Of a DNA stretch of 64,000 nt, positions 33,824 through 43,917 are shown in pieces (position 1 is the first letter of the stretch; every line of letters starts with the position of its first letter). The stretch spans positions 88,581-152,580 of the forward strand of contig JAJACP010000003.1 of assembly GCA_022601445.1 (NCBI GenBank). Direction: 5' to 3'. Both the position numbers and the translations under genes were made by a program. Under the pieces are notes generated by a model. The model did not search any database. It was given only the letters and a program-made list of their open reading frames with translations, and was not told the DNA's origin. The DNA is from Chlamydiales bacterium. Lineage in GTDB: Bacteria > Chlamydiota > Chlamydiia > Chlamydiales > JAAKFR01.

Positions 33824-36589
33824 ATGACTCAAGATAAAAAGAATACGAACGAACCTAAGAAAAGCTTTCCTACAACATTCTTTCTGTTTCTGTTGGCGAT
33901 CATTTTGATTGTCATCACGTTGCAGAATTTTATGTCGACAAAATCGGCAAATGTTGCCTTCAGTCACCAAGTTGAGCATCTCGTCAATTTGCAGCTGATC
34001 GTTCCAGAGGATAGTCGAAAGGTTTCACTCAATGACAATTTGGTGACCTTTAGTGGGAAGTTTCGTGAGCGGTTAACAGAAGAGGGGCGCAAGCGTTACC
34101 GCTATCTTGAATTATTAGAGACCAATCACACACTCACCAACCAGAAAGACGAGATTTTAGCCAATCTGAATCGTCAAGAGACGAGTATTGAAGATGGGGC
34201 CAAGTGGTTTTTGGAGATTTCAGGCACACCTGTTCCTGCGGGTGGCTACCGCGTCATCGAAGAGGTTTACGATCTTCCTGAGCGTGAAAATGCTGTTGTG
34301 ATTGAGACACCGCCCACTAAAAAAATGATCAACCTTCCCGCTCTTGAAGAAAGGCTGCAACAGATTAATCGCTCTTTATCTCCAGCCAGCCAACAGGATC
34401 TCGCTGCTTTTGAAAGCGATCTAGCCATTTTGGTCGGGAATTTCCGCTCTCCTGTTTTGGGAATTGGCGCAGAGTCGATGAAGCAAAAGCTCAAATCGTA
34501 TACCAAAGAAATAGAAGGAGTGAGCGGAGAGACCTATTCACCCGCTGAAAAAGTGGCTGTTTACGGGCAAGTTCTCGTGGGGCTTCAGGGAATGGTAGCT
34601 GAGCTCAATCAACCAGTGGATCACGTGCGACTCAGCGAACTGCGCTCAGTGCGTCAGTACAAAGAGGAGATGCAAAAGTACGGCTCTGTCACGCAATCGT
34701 TAGAGCAAAATGAGGCTCAGCTGGATAAAGCGCGCCTCTCTGTGGCCAATGTCATCTGGTTTTTCAATAACAAAGAGCTCTCTAGCCGCGCTTTAGAGCG
34801 TCAAGATCCTGAAACCTATAGCCACTGGTTTGCCAATGCAAAAGAGGAGTGGGACACCTTTAAGGTGAATCACGGACTTCCCTTTAAAGCGCCTGACCAG
34901 CCGCGTACACTCGCTCTTGAAAAGACGTTCAAAAGTGAAGAGCCGGCTCCGAATTACTTCAGTTATATTCTCACCATTCTCCCGATTGCTCTTGTAATTT
35001 TGCTTCTCTACTTTGTCTTCTCAAGACAAATGAAAGGGGGAATGGGCGGCTCGGCCATGAATTTTGGAAAATCGCCTGCTAAAATGCTCCAGCAGGGACA
35101 AAACAAGGTCACCTTTAAAGATGTTGCGGGAATTGAAGAGGCAAAAGAAGAGCTTGTTGAGATTGTGGATTTCTTGAAAAATCCGACTAAATTCACAACA
35201 CTGGGTGGAAGAATTCCTAAAGGAGTCCTATTGATCGGCGCCCCGGGAACAGGTAAGACGCTTGTTGCCAAGGCGGTTGCAGGTGAGGCGGACCGTCCCT
35301 TCTTCTCGATTGCAGGCTCTGACTTTGTTGAGATGTTTGTGGGTGTGGGCGCCAGTCGGATTCGTGATATGTTTGAGCAGGCTAAGAAAAGCTCTCCTTG
35401 TATCATCTTTATCGATGAGATTGATGCCGTCGGCCGTCACCGTGGCGCTGGCATTGGGGGAGGACACGATGAGCGTGAGCAGACTCTTAACCAGCTGCTT
35501 GTAGAGATGGATGGATTTGACACCAACGAAGGTGTGATCTTAATGGCCGCAACTAACCGCCCTGATGTTTTAGATAAAGCCCTTCTCCGTCCCGGCCGCT
35601 TTGACAGGCGTGTGGTGATTGGACTACCTGATATTAAGGGGCGCTACGAGATTTTGAAAGTGCACGCCCGTAAAATTAAAATCGACCCCTCTGTTGACCT
35701 TCTCAGTGTCGCGAGGAGTACACCAGGTGCTTCGGGTGCTGACTTGGCGAACCTGCTCAATGAATCGGCTCTTTTGGCAGCGCGCAAAGGGCGTACGGCT
35801 GTGACGGGAACAGAGGTCGCTGAGGCGCGCGATAAAGTGCTCTACGGAAAAGAGCGGCGCAGCATGGAGCTCGATGATAACGAGCGACTCACAACTGCCT
35901 ACCATGAATCAGGCCATGCCATTGTGGGTCTAGTGGTGGAGCACTCAGACCCTGTTGATAAGGTAACCATTATTCCACGTGGTCTCTCTTTAGGAGCGAC
36001 TCACTTTCTTCCGCTGAAAAATCGGGTGAGCTATTGGAGAAAAGAGTTGCTTGATCAGCTAGCTGTTCTCATGGGAGGGCGTGTCGCTGAAGAGATCTTT
36101 CTTGGAGACATCTCAAGCGGTGCACAGCAAGATATCTCTCAGGCGACCCGTTTAGTACGTAGCATGGTGTGCGAGTGGGGCATGAGTGATATTTTGGGTA
36201 AAGTGGCCTATGACGAGCGCACTGAGGGAGCAGGTGGTTACGGCATGGGCCCGAGCGAGAAGACCTACTCTGAGGAGACCGCACGCGTGATTGACGAAGA
36301 GGTGCGTAAGTTGTTAGATGAGGCGTATCAGCGTGCAACAGATGTGATTTTAGCCCACCGCGATCAAGTTGAACTGATGACCCGCATGCTCATTGAGTTT
36401 GAGACCTTAGATGCTCAAGATGTGCGTGATATTATCAATAACGAGTGGGATCCAGAGAAGAAGCAGAAGCGGTTGCAGGAGTTGGATAAGCTTTTTAAAA
36501 GAGAGCAGGAGACACCTCCTCCACCCCCACCTCAGATATCCTCTGATGCCAACGATGATGATCGGGATTTGGGTCTTAATCCGACCTAG
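33824..36589 (+). CDS. ftsH: ATP-dependent zinc metalloprotease FtsH
   Basis: 921 residues, longer than the roughly 650 of E. coli because the periplasmic part between TM1 (about 17-36) and TM2 (about 382-402) is greatly extended, as in chlamydial FtsH. Walker A GAPGTGKT (472-479), Walker [15 protein letters not shown] arginines in [18 protein letters not shown], and zinc motif HESGH (694-698). It degrades misfolded membrane proteins and regulators. The tail is Pro-rich (PPPPPPQ) and acidic. tilS upstream and pnp downstream keep the Chlamydia order. Confidence 0.97.
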   Translation: MTQDKKNTNEPKKSFPTTFFLFLLAIILIVITLQNFMSTKSANVAFSHQVEHLVNLQLIVPEDSRKVSLNDNLVTFSGKFRERLTEEGRKRYRYLELLETNHTLTNQKDEILANLNRQETSIEDGAKWFLEISGTPVPAGGYRVIEEVYDLPERENAVVIETPPTKKMINLPALEERLQQINRSLSPASQQDLAAFESDLAILVGNFRSPVLGIGAESMKQKLKSYTKEIEGVSGETYSPAEKVAVYGQVLVGLQGMVAELNQPVDHVRLSELRSVRQYKEEMQKYGSVTQSLEQNEAQLDKARLSVANVIWFFNNKELSSRALERQDPETYSHWFANAKEEWDTFKVNHGLPFKAPDQPRTLALEKTFKSEEPAPNYFSYILTILPIALVILLLYFVFSRQMKGGMGGSAMNFGKSPAKMLQQGQNKVTFKDVAGIEEAKEELVEIVDFLKNPTKFTTLGGRIPKGVLLIGAPGTGKTLVAKAVAGEADRPFFSIAGSDFVEMFVGVGASRIRDMFEQAKKSSPCIIFIDEIDAVGRHRGAGIGGGHDEREQTLNQLLVEMDGFDTNEGVILMAATNRPDVLDKALLRPGRFDRRVVIGLPDIKGRYEILKVHARKIKIDPSVDLLSVARSTPGASGADLANLLNESALLAARKGRTAVTGTEVAEARDKVLYGKERRSMELDDNERLTTAYHESGHAIVGLVVEHSDPVDKVTIIPRGLSLGATHFLPLKNRVSYWRKELLDQLAVLMGGRVAEEIFLGDISSGAQQDISQATRLVRSMVCEWGMSDILGKVAYDERTEGAGGYGMGPSEKTYSEETARVIDEEVRKLLDEAYQRATDVILAHRDQVELMTRMLIEFETLDAQDVRDIINNEWDPEKKQKRLQELDKLFKREQETPPPPPPQISSDANDDDRDLGLNPT

Positions 36590-36603
36590 TGTTGGTTTAG
36601 AAA

Positions 36604-36632
36604 ATTATTTTTTTCTGTTTGTAAAAAATAAT
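36604..36632 (+). terminator. AT-only hairpin after ftsH
   Basis: ATTATTTTTT (36604-36613) pairs exactly with AAAAAATAAT (36623-36632). The stem has no G or C, so it is a weak terminator at best; it is the only dyad after the ftsH stop. Confidence 0.3.
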
Positions 36633-36676
36633 CACGTTCCTTAAGCTTAACCCAATCTTAACTTTTAGGCTTGACG

Positions 36677-36829
36677 ATGTCATCTGATCAAAATATCCAG
36701 ATCCAGAACACAATTCAGCGTCAAGCCTTGTCTTTTTACAGCACACGTGGATTTTTCCGTCGGAGCACGAACAAGAGTCAAACCTCTTTTTCATCCCTGC
36801 GTGCTGCTAAAGCTTCTTTGTTTGAGTAG
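36677..36829 (+). CDS. Possible 50-residue protein
   Basis: An ATG-TAG frame encoding MSSDQNIQIQNTIQRQALSF and onward to FSSLRAAKASLFE, basic and Ser-rich. It is not similar to anything I know. In favour: it lies in a 300-base gap and is followed eleven bases after its stop by a hairpin (36840-36864). Against: no good ribosome site and small size. Confidence 0.35.
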   Translation: MSSDQNIQIQNTIQRQALSFYSTRGFFRRSTNKSQTSFSSLRAAKASLFE

Positions 36830-36839
36830 CATCCAAGAA

Positions 36840-36864
36840 TGAAAGAGAGGTTGGCTCTCTTTCA
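36840..36864 (+). terminator. Hairpin after the small frame, possible terminator
   Basis: TGAAAGAGAG-GTTGG-CTCTCTTTCA, a perfect ten-base-arm hairpin. The T tract after it is short (CAGTTTGG), so termination is uncertain. It lies 34 bases before the start of the 36898 gene, and may affect that gene's leader. Confidence 0.5.
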
Positions 36865-36897
36865 GTTTGGAAAATGTGAAACATAAAGGAGTTTATT

Positions 36898-37251
36898 ATG
36901 TCAGCAGTATCTAGTTTAAGATCCAGTGGAGATGAGTGGGTAGACCTCTCTCATCTTCTTGAGGATGAAGACCCGCCGCCACCTGCAGCTGGTCGAGTAC
37001 AAGCCGCACATCTCATTCAACAAGGGGATGTTGAAGATGATCGTTATCGCCAAGTCATGGCGATCATACAACGGGTCCAAAGCAATCCAAGGGAGTACGC
37101 AATGAGAACTTCTCTTATCTTTTGGATCATTTGCAGGGGATCTGCGGTTGCACTAAGGTCAACAGGGGCCTCCTCTGCCGGAAATCTTGCCGGGCAAGCT
37201 GCAGACCTTGCACGTATCGTTTGTTTACACCTAAGAGGTTATGAACGATAA
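36898..37251 (+). CDS. Small protein of unknown function
   Basis: 117 residues with a good ribosome site (AAAGGAG, eight bases before ATG). The N-terminal third is Ser/Asp/Pro rich (SLRSSGDEWVDLS, then DEDPPPP) and probably disordered; the rest is helical with a mildly hydrophobic stretch (MRTSLIFWIICRGSAVAL). I do not recognise it. The disordered polar N-terminus would suit a type III substrate, but that is speculation. A 10-base inverted repeat follows (37259-37310). Confidence 0.7.
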   Translation: MSAVSSLRSSGDEWVDLSHLLEDEDPPPPAAGRVQAAHLIQQGDVEDDRYRQVMAIIQRVQSNPREYAMRTSLIFWIICRGSAVALRSTGASSAGNLAGQAADLARIVCLHLRGYER

Positions 37252-37258
37252 AAAAACA

Positions 37259-37310
37259 GTAGTGTCCCACCTTGGCCTTTGAAGGAAGGGATAAACAGGA
37301 GGGACACTAC
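37259..37310. repeat. Inverted repeat with long loop between the small gene and pnp
   Basis: GTAGTGTCCC (37259-37268) and GGGACACTAC (37301-37310) are exact reverse complements, with 32 bases between them. The position, just after a stop codon, suits a transcript-end structure for the 36898 gene, although no T tract follows. Confidence 0.5.
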
Positions 37311-37357
37311 CTTGTTCCGTTGAAAAATGTAAGACGCATATCTTCTGTCATCAATGC

Positions 37358-37381
37358 AAAAAGCCCCGTGAGGAGCTTTTT
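37358..37381 (-). terminator. Terminator of pnp
   Basis: On the minus strand AAAAAGCTCC-TCAC-GGGGCTTTTT: a GC-rich hairpin with one mismatch followed by T residues, beginning three bases after the pnp stop. The flanking A and T runs make it usable from both directions. Confidence 0.8.
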
Positions 37382-37383
37382 GA

Positions 37384-39489
37384 TTACGTGTCTGTTTTGG
37401 CAAGCAGAGCTTTGCGGCTCAGTTTGAGCTGGCCACGCTCGTTAATATCGAGCACCTTCACAGAGATCGGATCGCCCTGCTTAATGTGCGCGTTGATATC
37501 TTCCACACGTGTGTTAGAGAGCTCAGAGATGTGGCAAAGCCCCTCTTTTCCAGGCAAAATCTCAATAAAGGCGCCAAACGGCACAACCGAGGTGACCTTC
37601 CCATCGTAGGTTTTGCCAATCTCTACCTCACCGATGAGTCCTTCAATGATCTGCTTCGCTTTCTCCATTGCCTCAGGGCTCGATGAAGCAATGCTGACTA
37701 GACCAGAGTCGTTAATGTCAATCTGAACGCCGGTCTCTTCGATGATGGCGCGAATCTGCTTACCGCCTGGACCAATAATGACGGCAATTTTGCTCGGCTT
37801 CACTTGCATGGTCTCAATACGCGGTGCGTACACAGACATGGTTTCACGTGGCTTGGGTACGACTTCTAACATCTTAGAAAGAATGTGCGTCCGTCCTTCT
37901 TTAGCCTGCGCAAGTGCTTCTTTCATAATGTCGATGGTGATCCCTTCGACCTTAATGTCCATTTGGAAAGCTGTGATCCCTTCATCGTCTCCTGTGACCT
38001 TAAAGTCCATATCGCCCAGAGCATCTTCGAGTCCAAGAATGTCTGAGAGAATGGCTACTCTGTCCTCTTCAAGGATAAGACCCATTGCAATCCCGGATAC
38101 TGGCCGTTTAATCGGCACACCGGCATCCATCATGGCCAAGCAACCGCCACAGACTGAAGCCATGGAAGAAGAGCCGTTTGACTCTGTAATATTAGACTCA
38201 AGGCGGATGGTGTAGGGGAACTCCTCTTGTGAGGGAAGAACAGAAGTTAAAGCCCGCTCAGCTAGTTTGCCGTGTCCCACTTCGCGCCTTCCAGCTGGGC
38301 CGGTACGGCCCACTTCACCCACAGAAAAAGGAGGGAAGAAGTACTGAAGATAGAAGCGGCGCAGGCCATCTCCATCTAAGGTTTCATATCTCTGACCCAT
38401 GTTCTCGCCCCCTAAGGTGCAAACGGCCATCGACTGGGTCTCGCCACGCGTAAAGAGACAGCTTCCATGGGAACGAGGAAGGAGGCCAGGCTCCACATCA
38501 ATAAAGCGAATGTCCTTGACACTCCGTCCATCTGCACGGACCCCTTCTTGAAGGATCATCTCACGCATGTACTTGGCTTGTACTTTTTTAAAGGCAATTT
38601 TTACGTCTACAGGATTGAATTGAGGTGTTTCACCTTCAGGGAAGAGGGCTGTCATCAAATTCTCTTTCACCTCAGAAACGCTCTCTTCTCGCTTTTGCTT
38701 GTCGCTGGTGCGAATCGCGGTTTGAAGCGCTGCAGAGGTCTGCTTTTCGATCAAATCAAAAAGCTCTTGAGGAACAACACGGAGGGTCGTGCGGTTTTTA
38801 GGTTTTCCAATTTCACCTTGCCACTCTTTTAGAGCGTGGCAGATTTTTTGAATGGCGCTGTGTCCAAATTCGATAGAAGCGATCACTTGCTCTTCTGTAA
38901 GGAAGTCGCAGTACCCTTCAATCATCAAAATGGCATCCTCTGTTCCAGCCAGAAGTAAGTCTAGCGTGGATGCTTCCATCTCCTCCACTGTCGGATTGAT
39001 CACAAAGTTACCCTCGATCATGCCCACTCGCACACCTGCAACGGGCTTTATTAGAGGGATGTCTGAAAGTACAAGAGCGGCAGAGGCGCCGCAAATTGCC
39101 AGAGGATCGGGAAGGTGCTGTCCGTCGTAAGACCAAACATAAGAGAGGATTTGCACTTCGTTGTAGTACCCATTTTCGAACATGGGACGTAGAGGGCGGT
39201 CGATCAAGCGGCAGGTCAAAATTTCTTTTTCGCTGGGACGCCCTTCTCGCTTAATGAAGCCTCCCAATGTTTTTCCTGCTGAGGAGAACTTCTCTTGGTA
39301 ATCGACCCGCAAGGGGAGGAAGTCGATCTCATCGCTTGCTCCTGCTGAGGCGCAGGCTGAGGTGAAAACCATTGTGTCGCCCAAGCGGACAATAACGGCT
39401 CCATTGGCCTGCCTGGCGACTTTCCCTGTTTCAAATGAGAGCTCTTTGCCCTCACCAATGGTGACTGTTTTTGTTTTTCGTTGCATCAT
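37384..39489 (-). CDS. pnp: Polyribonucleotide nucleotidyltransferase (PNPase)
   Basis: 701 residues, full length: two RNase PH domains (about 1-220 and 310-545), then the KH domain (IAVIIGPGGKQIRAIIEETG) and the S1 domain ending LKLSRKALL. GRREVGHGKLAERAL and DILGLEDALGDMDFKV hold the phosphate-binding and catalytic residues of the second core. It degrades RNA 3'-5' with phosphate and works in the degradosome. rpsO lies upstream on the same strand, with a long hairpin between. Confidence 0.98.
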   Translation of the reverse strand: MMQRKTKTVTIGEGKELSFETGKVARQANGAVIVRLGDTMVFTSACASAGASDEIDFLPLRVDYQEKFSSAGKTLGGFIKREGRPSEKEILTCRLIDRPLRPMFENGYYNEVQILSYVWSYDGQHLPDPLAICGASAALVLSDIPLIKPVAGVRVGMIEGNFVINPTVEEMEASTLDLLLAGTEDAILMIEGYCDFLTEEQVIASIEFGHSAIQKICHALKEWQGEIGKPKNRTTLRVVPQELFDLIEKQTSAALQTAIRTSDKQKREESVSEVKENLMTALFPEGETPQFNPVDVKIAFKKVQAKYMREMILQEGVRADGRSVKDIRFIDVEPGLLPRSHGSCLFTRGETQSMAVCTLGGENMGQRYETLDGDGLRRFYLQYFFPPFSVGEVGRTGPAGRREVGHGKLAERALTSVLPSQEEFPYTIRLESNITESNGSSSMASVCGGCLAMMDAGVPIKRPVSGIAMGLILEEDRVAILSDILGLEDALGDMDFKVTGDDEGITAFQMDIKVEGITIDIMKEALAQAKEGRTHILSKMLEVVPKPRETMSVYAPRIETMQVKPSKIAVIIGPGGKQIRAIIEETGVQIDINDSGLVSIASSSPEAMEKAKQIIEGLIGEVEIGKTYDGKVTSVVPFGAFIEILPGKEGLCHISELSNTRVEDINAHIKQGDPISVKVLDINERGQLKLSRKALLAKTDT

Positions 39490-39513
39490 GATGTCTCCTG
39501 ATCATAAAAAAGG

Positions 39514-39577
39514 GCTGCATTGAAAAACTCAAGATGCTCAGACCTAGATCTGAAAGTCTTGAATTTTTCAATACAGC
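39514..39577 (-). promoter_or_regulatory. Long hairpin in the pnp leader, possible RNase III site
   Basis: Outer arms 39514-39534 and 39557-39577 pair at nearly every position (GCTG/CAGC, ATTGAAAAA against TTTTTCAAT, CTCAAGA against TCTTGAA), enclosing CAGA/TCTG. It sits in the rpsO-pnp gap, 24 bases before the PNPase start. In E. coli a similar double-stranded leader is cut by RNase III and is the basis of PNPase autoregulation. A bypassable rpsO terminator is the other reading. Confidence 0.6.
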
Positions 39578-39611
39578 TTGTGAGAGTTGAGGTAGGAACC
39601 CGCTCAAGAAA

Positions 39612-39881
39612 TTACTTTCTTAGGTTCAACCGTTTAATGAGGTTCTTATATCTCTCGGTATCTGTAGAATTGAGATACTCGAGGAGTTTGCGCCTTTGTC
39701 CAACGAGTTTTAGTAGGGCAAGACGTGAGTTATGATCCTTAGGGGATCGCTTTAAATGGTCTGTCAGCTCGGCAATGCGCTCTGTTAAAATGGCGATTTG
39801 GACGTCTGCGGACCCGGTATCTTTCTCGTGAAGTTGAAACTTTTTTGTGATTTCTTCTTTTGTGCCTTTATCTAGCGACAT
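39612..39881 (-). CDS. rpsO: 30S ribosomal protein S15
   Basis: 89 residues, the exact family length. [46 protein letters not shown] and the final [13 protein letters not shown] are canonical. It binds 16S rRNA early in small-subunit assembly. Upstream of pnp on the same strand, the standard pairing. Confidence 0.98.
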   Translation of the reverse strand: MSLDKGTKEEITKKFQLHEKDTGSADVQIAILTERIAELTDHLKRSPKDHNSRLALLKLVGQRRKLLEYLNSTDTERYKNLIKRLNLRK

Positions 39882-39931
39882 TTAAAAAATCTCCCGATTT
39901 ATTCGTGTGTGAACATCCATTATATCGTAAC

Positions 39932-40171
39932 CTACACTTTCGTGTCGAGAATAACTTCAATAAAGTCTCTGTGGACACCCGAAGGGTCTTTGCGCATGAC
40001 AATTTTAAACGGGATGGTGATCTGTCCCACATGCTTAGCATGAGACAAATCTGCATAGATCTTTTTTTTGAGAGCGTCTGAAACAGGCTCCAGAGCATAT
40101 TTGGAGAGGATTTTTCTCACTTCTTCCTGTTGCTGATCAGGATCGATCTCTTTGCCATAAAATGGTTCCAC
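39932..40171 (-). CDS. Small conserved-looking protein, function unknown
   Basis: 79 residues (MEPFYGKEIDPDQQQEEVRK...), hydrophilic, ending FIEVILDTKV. No motif recognised. It lies 50 bases upstream of rpsO on the same strand, so it may be cotranscribed. It is divergent from the 40235 gene. Confidence 0.65.
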   Translation of the reverse strand: MEPFYGKEIDPDQQQEEVRKILSKYALEPVSDALKKKIYADLSHAKHVGQITIPFKIVMRKDPSGVHRDFIEVILDTKV

Positions 40172-40234
40172 TAGAAAAACCTGCTTTTGTTATAACTGGA
40201 TACCTTACAGAACCTCTTGGTTAAAGGAAAGAGT

Positions 40235-40891
40235 ATGCTAAAAGAGACAGGTTATCAGGAAAAATTTGAATTGTTGCGCCCTTGGCTCGGCCGCGTGATC
40301 GAAACTGTTAAAAAAGACTTGAGAAATGAGCATTTGAAGGTGGATCGGGAGTTTTGCAAGCGCTATTTTCTCGGCAAGAATTTCCATCGCATTTCTCTCG
40401 AAGAGATGGCTGAGGCCTACTACAAGGACATACAGGGTGGAAACACGGGGCTTGGAGAGTTCATTACCTCCCGTTGGCTTTTAAAGAATACGGATGTTTA
40501 TGGTTTTTTTGAGAAGCAACTGCTGGCTATTTCAGAGGATTTTGATGCGCTCGACGCACTTCCTGAAGAGGTAGCAACTTCTCTTTTAGAAGGATCCGTG
40601 CAGACATTTGGTCCCATTAAGACGTATCTGTTTGCGGTGTTAAATTCAGTTGTTTTTCCTGAGAAGCTGTATGAGGATCTCAGGAACCAAGCGGAAAATG
40701 AGAGTAAAAAAGAAGAAGAAAAAGTGGTGGCTGAGTCTCTTGCGGTCATGCAGAAGCGGCATCGACGAGAGCTCTCTGCCCTCACTGATCGTTATGAGAA
40801 GAAACTCAGTGGACTGCAGCGTAAGTATCTGAAAGATACGGAAGGATTAAAGGAGCAGGTGAGTCAACTTCAAAAGAAGCTGTCTTCATGA
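40235..40891 (+). CDS. Coiled-coil protein of unknown function upstream of tadA
   Basis: 218 residues from ATG 40235, which follows AAAGGA; TTG 40217 is in frame but less likely. The first 140 residues are globular and helical. About 150-218 is a strongly charged coiled coil (RRELSALTDRYEKKLSGLQR, then LKEQVSQLQKKLSS). No family recognised. It overlaps tadA by four bases (ATGA) and so is probably cotranslated with it. Confidence 0.75.
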   Translation: MLKETGYQEKFELLRPWLGRVIETVKKDLRNEHLKVDREFCKRYFLGKNFHRISLEEMAEAYYKDIQGGNTGLGEFITSRWLLKNTDVYGFFEKQLLAISEDFDALDALPEEVATSLLEGSVQTFGPIKTYLFAVLNSVVFPEKLYEDLRNQAENESKKEEEKVVAESLAVMQKRHRRELSALTDRYEKKLSGLQRKYLKDTEGLKEQVSQLQKKLSS

Positions 40892-41343
40892 CTCTATCAG
40901 ATGAACACTTTATGCGCGAGGCGTTGAAAGAGGCGCGCAAAGCGTATCGTGATGAAGAGGTTCCGGTTGGCGCGGTTCTCGTGCATGAAGAGAGGGTCAT
41001 TGCACGCGGCCACAACCAGGTCGAGCTTCTCAAAGATGCAACAGCTCATGCGGAGATGCTCTGCATGGGGGCAGGCGCTCAGGCGCTTAACAACTGGCGT
41101 CTTTTAGACACAACTCTCTATTGTACAATCGAACCGTGTGTGATGTGTGCAGGCGCGCTTCTTCTATCTCGTGTTAAACGGCTTGTATGGGGAGCGCCAG
41201 ATATCAGGCATGGCGCTAATGGGAGTTGGTTTGATCTTTTCTCCCACACGCACCCAACTCACCAAGTTGACATCACCTCGGGGGTTTTAGCCGGCGAGTG
41301 TGGAGCGTTGATGCAGGATTTTTTCCGTATGAGGCGTCAGTGA
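40888..41343 (+). CDS. tadA: tRNA-specific adenosine deaminase
   Basis: 151 residues. HAEM (His plus catalytic Glu) and PCVMCAG (two Cys) complete the zinc site of the cytidine-deaminase fold; EVPVGAVLVHEERVIARGHNQ is typical of TadA. It converts the wobble A of tRNA-Arg(ACG) to inosine. Matches CT844 (yfhC) in position. Its stop overlaps the next start (GTGA). Confidence 0.95.
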   Translation: MTLSDEHFMREALKEARKAYRDEEVPVGAVLVHEERVIARGHNQVELLKDATAHAEMLCMGAGAQALNNWRLLDTTLYCTIEPCVMCAGALLLSRVKRLVWGAPDIRHGANGSWFDLFSHTHPTHQVDITSGVLAGECGALMQDFFRMRRQ

Positions 41344-41564
41344 AAGAGAAGCTCTCCGCCCTTTTAGATGAAATAATTGCTGAGCAGCAGGAGAAAGTGT
41401 TGAAGTGTGGGCGTTATTTTGTGCCTACATTAACATCTGAGGATGTGCTGCAGCCAAACGACTATCCCGAGCTTGAAGATAATCCGCACTTCCGTTACGA
41501 AGAGGGTGTTTTGGAGGGTATTTTGACTGTAAAAGCGGCTCTAAACGCGCTTAACGACTCTTAG
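41340..41564 (+). CDS. Small protein following tadA
   Basis: 74 residues from GTG 41340 (VKEKLSALLDEIIAEQQEKV...), overlapping the tadA stop. Acidic, with a YPELEDNPHFRYEEG segment. It is a good match by position and size for the short hypothetical gene that follows yfhC in Chlamydia, but that is from memory. Its end overlaps the convergent rhomboid-like gene by 14 bases. Confidence 0.65.
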   Translation: MKEKLSALLDEIIAEQQEKVLKCGRYFVPTLTSEDVLQPNDYPELEDNPHFRYEEGVLEGILTVKAALNALNDS

Positions 41565-42396
41565 AAATCTTATCCATTCGTTCCCGCTCTCTTTTGGTTA
41601 GAGAGTCTTTTCCTTTCCGGGCAATTTTATCGAGCATGCGGTCCATAAAGGCAGCATCGCTCTCTTGCATTACAGAAATGTCGATGATCTTACTAGAGCC
41701 CTCTCTTTTTTTGCGTCTCGGCAATTCAAGGTTAAGGGGGTAGGGATTCGGAAGTTTCCACACCCCTCTTCCGATGCAAAAGCCCCAGACCATGCCGCAC
41801 ACGTCGGCAAAGAAGGGAACAAACTGTCCGTAAGAGAGACTGACCAAAAGAGAGATGCCCAAAAGACAGGCGACTAGCCATTTGGCTTTGACGCGCACGA
41901 CAAAAAAGAAGACAAGCTCTAAGTCGGGATAAAGCATTACCCAGGTCATGAGTAGGGCATAGATCGGCGGGCCACTTCCCAGTACAACCGACTGGCTGGA
42001 AAAGACAAATAGAGCGGCTGCTGCGAGAATTCCAGAGACAATCCCACCTCCAAGATAAAAGAGGAGAAAGGAGCGACTACCAAACCGAGAGGCAATTTCA
42101 GAGCCAGAAAACCAGAGAAGCAGCATATGAAAGAAAAGCGAGATCAAAAGGGAGAGGGAAATGCCGACGCCTGCAGCCTGTAGGAAAAAGTAGGTAAGCG
42201 GTTGCCAAAGCCAACCTTGCACTAGCCCCCATAAGGAAAGGGTAAACCATTGGGAGGGGCCCGTTATTTTGAAGTAGTGATTGAGAATAAAAGTGGCAAT
42301 GGGCGCCAACAACGAAACAAGAACAGTGATCCATATGATCATCTTGACACAGCGGGGCGTTTTGCCGGGTCCTGCAAACAAAGAGGAAACTTGCAT
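41551..42396 (-). CDS. Rhomboid-fold membrane protein, probably a pseudoprotease
   Basis: 281 residues with six hydrophobic segments. [39 protein letters not shown] and the cytosolic tail ([26 protein letters not shown]) are standard for bacterial rhomboids. The catalytic GASG loop reads [11 protein letters not shown] (140-150), putting Gly142 where the serine should be. The catalytic His site reads ADVCG, with Asp198. Both members of the Ser-His dyad therefore appear lost. Starts of this gene and pncB are divergent and only 30 bases apart. Confidence 0.8.
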   Translation of the reverse strand: MQVSSLFAGPGKTPRCVKMIIWITVLVSLLAPIATFILNHYFKITGPSQWFTLSLWGLVQGWLWQPLTYFFLQAAGVGISLSLLISLFFHMLLLWFSGSEIASRFGSRSFLLFYLGGGIVSGILAAAALFVFSSQSVVLGSGPPIYALLMTWVMLYPDLELVFFFVVRVKAKWLVACLLGISLLVSLSYGQFVPFFADVCGMVWGFCIGRGVWKLPNPYPLNLELPRRKKREGSSKIIDISVMQESDAAFMDRMLDKIARKGKDSLTKRERERMDKISKSR

Positions 42397-42426
42397 GGCT
42401 CTAAAAACTTCTCTATAGTGAAGAAA

Positions 42427-43917
42427 ATGTCTACTTTATATCGCCATTCGCTCGCGCTCCTGACCGATCTCTACGAGCTTACCATGGCCTATGGTTACTG
42501 GAAAAGAGAAATGGCCGAAGATGAGGCGGTTTTTCACCTGCTTTTTCGAAAAAATCCCTTTCAGGGAGGGTATACCCTAGCTGCGGGGTTACAGAGTGTG
42601 ATTGAGTATATTCAAAACTGGCGTTTTGAACCCTCTGATCTCGATTATCTATCAACTCTGAAAGCAGAAGGGGGTGCGCCCCTTTTTGAGGAGGGGTTTT
42701 TACGCTACTTAAGCGAAATGCGCTTCACCTGTGATGTGGACGCGGTGCAAGAGGGAGATGTCGTTTTCCCTTTTGAGCCGATGGTGCGCGTAAAGGGGGC
42801 TCTTTTGCAGGCGCAGCTTTTGGAAACGGCTCTGCTGACCCTAACGAATTTTCCCACCCTCATTGCGACAAAAGCGGCGCGTGTCTCCTTTGCAGCGGGG
42901 GGAGATTCTGTTTTGGAATTTGGATTGAGGCGCGCTCAGGGAATCGACGGGGGACTCACCGCCTCTCGCTCAGCCTACGTAGGAGGGTGTCACGCCACTT
43001 CGAATACGCTAGCTGGAAAATTGTATGGAATCCCTGTCAAAGGGACACACGCTCACAGCTGGATCATGGCCTTTGATACAGAAAGAGAGGCTTTTCAAGC
43101 GTATGCCGAAGCGCTTCCAGAAAATTGTGTCTTTCTAGTCGACACCTATGACTCGATTCAAGGAGTGAAAAATGCCATTGATGTAGCACATTGGCTAAAA
43201 AAAGAGGGGCGCCCCTTTTTAGGAGTGCGCCTGGATTCTGGAGACATCAATTATTTGAGTCGGCAAGCCCGCAAACTGATGGATGCAGCGGGATTTCCCG
43301 ATGCCAAAATTTATGCAAGCAACACCTTAAATGAGATTTTGATTGCCGATCTGAAGCGGCAGGGAGCGCAAGTGGCCGTCTGGGGGGTGGGAACCAACCT
43401 GGTTACAGGGCAATCCCAGTCGGCTTTAGACGGCGTTTATAAGATTTCAGCAATCCGTAAAAAAGGGGCTAAAGAGTGGAAGTATCGACTTAAGCTCTCT
43501 GAGCGGATGACGAAAATCTCCGATCCGGGAATCTTACAAGTGCGCCGCTACTTCACTAAGGATCAAACCTTTATGGCGGATGCTCTCTACGATATGCACA
43601 CCGATCTTTCAAAAGGGTGTGAGATTATTGATCCGCTAGATCCCACACGAAGGCGTCAACTCCCTTCTGCTATAGAATCGCGTGATCTACTCGTTCCGAT
43701 CTTCCGCGCAGGGGAATGCGTCTACTCGACACCCCCTCTCGATGCGATCCGCGCGTATGGGCAAGGAGAAATGGCCAAACTCGATGCCAGCATGAAGCGG
43801 TTTTACAATCCTCATAGCTATCCGGTGGGGATGGAGAGCTCTCTTTACGCTAAAAAACTAGATTTAATTGACGGCATACGCACACGGTTACAGCATGAAA
43901 GCACTTCTGATTGTTGA
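42427..43917 (+). CDS. pncB: Nicotinate phosphoribosyltransferase
   Basis: 496 residues from ATG 42427 ([20 protein letters not shown]); the frame extends upstream without similarity. [36 protein letters not shown] (with the phosphorylated His) and [16 protein letters not shown] identify NAPRT. It makes nicotinate mononucleotide from nicotinate, PRPP and ATP. It overlaps pncA by 23 bases, giving a two-step NAD salvage pair. Confidence 0.95.
   Translation: MSTLYRHSLALLTDLYELTMAYGYWKREMAEDEAVFHLLFRKNPFQGGYTLAAGLQSVIEYIQNWRFEPSDLDYLSTLKAEGGAPLFEEGFLRYLSEMRFTCDVDAVQEGDVVFPFEPMVRVKGALLQAQLLETALLTLTNFPTLIATKAARVSFAAGGDSVLEFGLRRAQGIDGGLTASRSAYVGGCHATSNTLAGKLYGIPVKGTHAHSWIMAFDTEREAFQAYAEALPENCVFLVDTYDSIQGVKNAIDVAHWLKKEGRPFLGVRLDSGDINYLSRQARKLMDAAGFPDAKIYASNTLNEILIADLKRQGAQVAVWGVGTNLVTGQSQSALDGVYKISAIRKKGAKEWKYRLKLSERMTKISDPGILQVRRYFTKDQTFMADALYDMHTDLSKGCEIIDPLDPTRRRQLPSAIESRDLLVPIFRAGECVYSTPPLDAIRAYGQGEMAKLDASMKRFYNPHSYPVGMESSLYAKKLDLIDGIRTRLQHESTSDC

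Noticed and set aside
36597..36794. 65-codon minus-strand frame after ftsH
   Set aside because: It overlaps the AT-only hairpin and lies antisense to a plus-strand small frame that has a better downstream hairpin.
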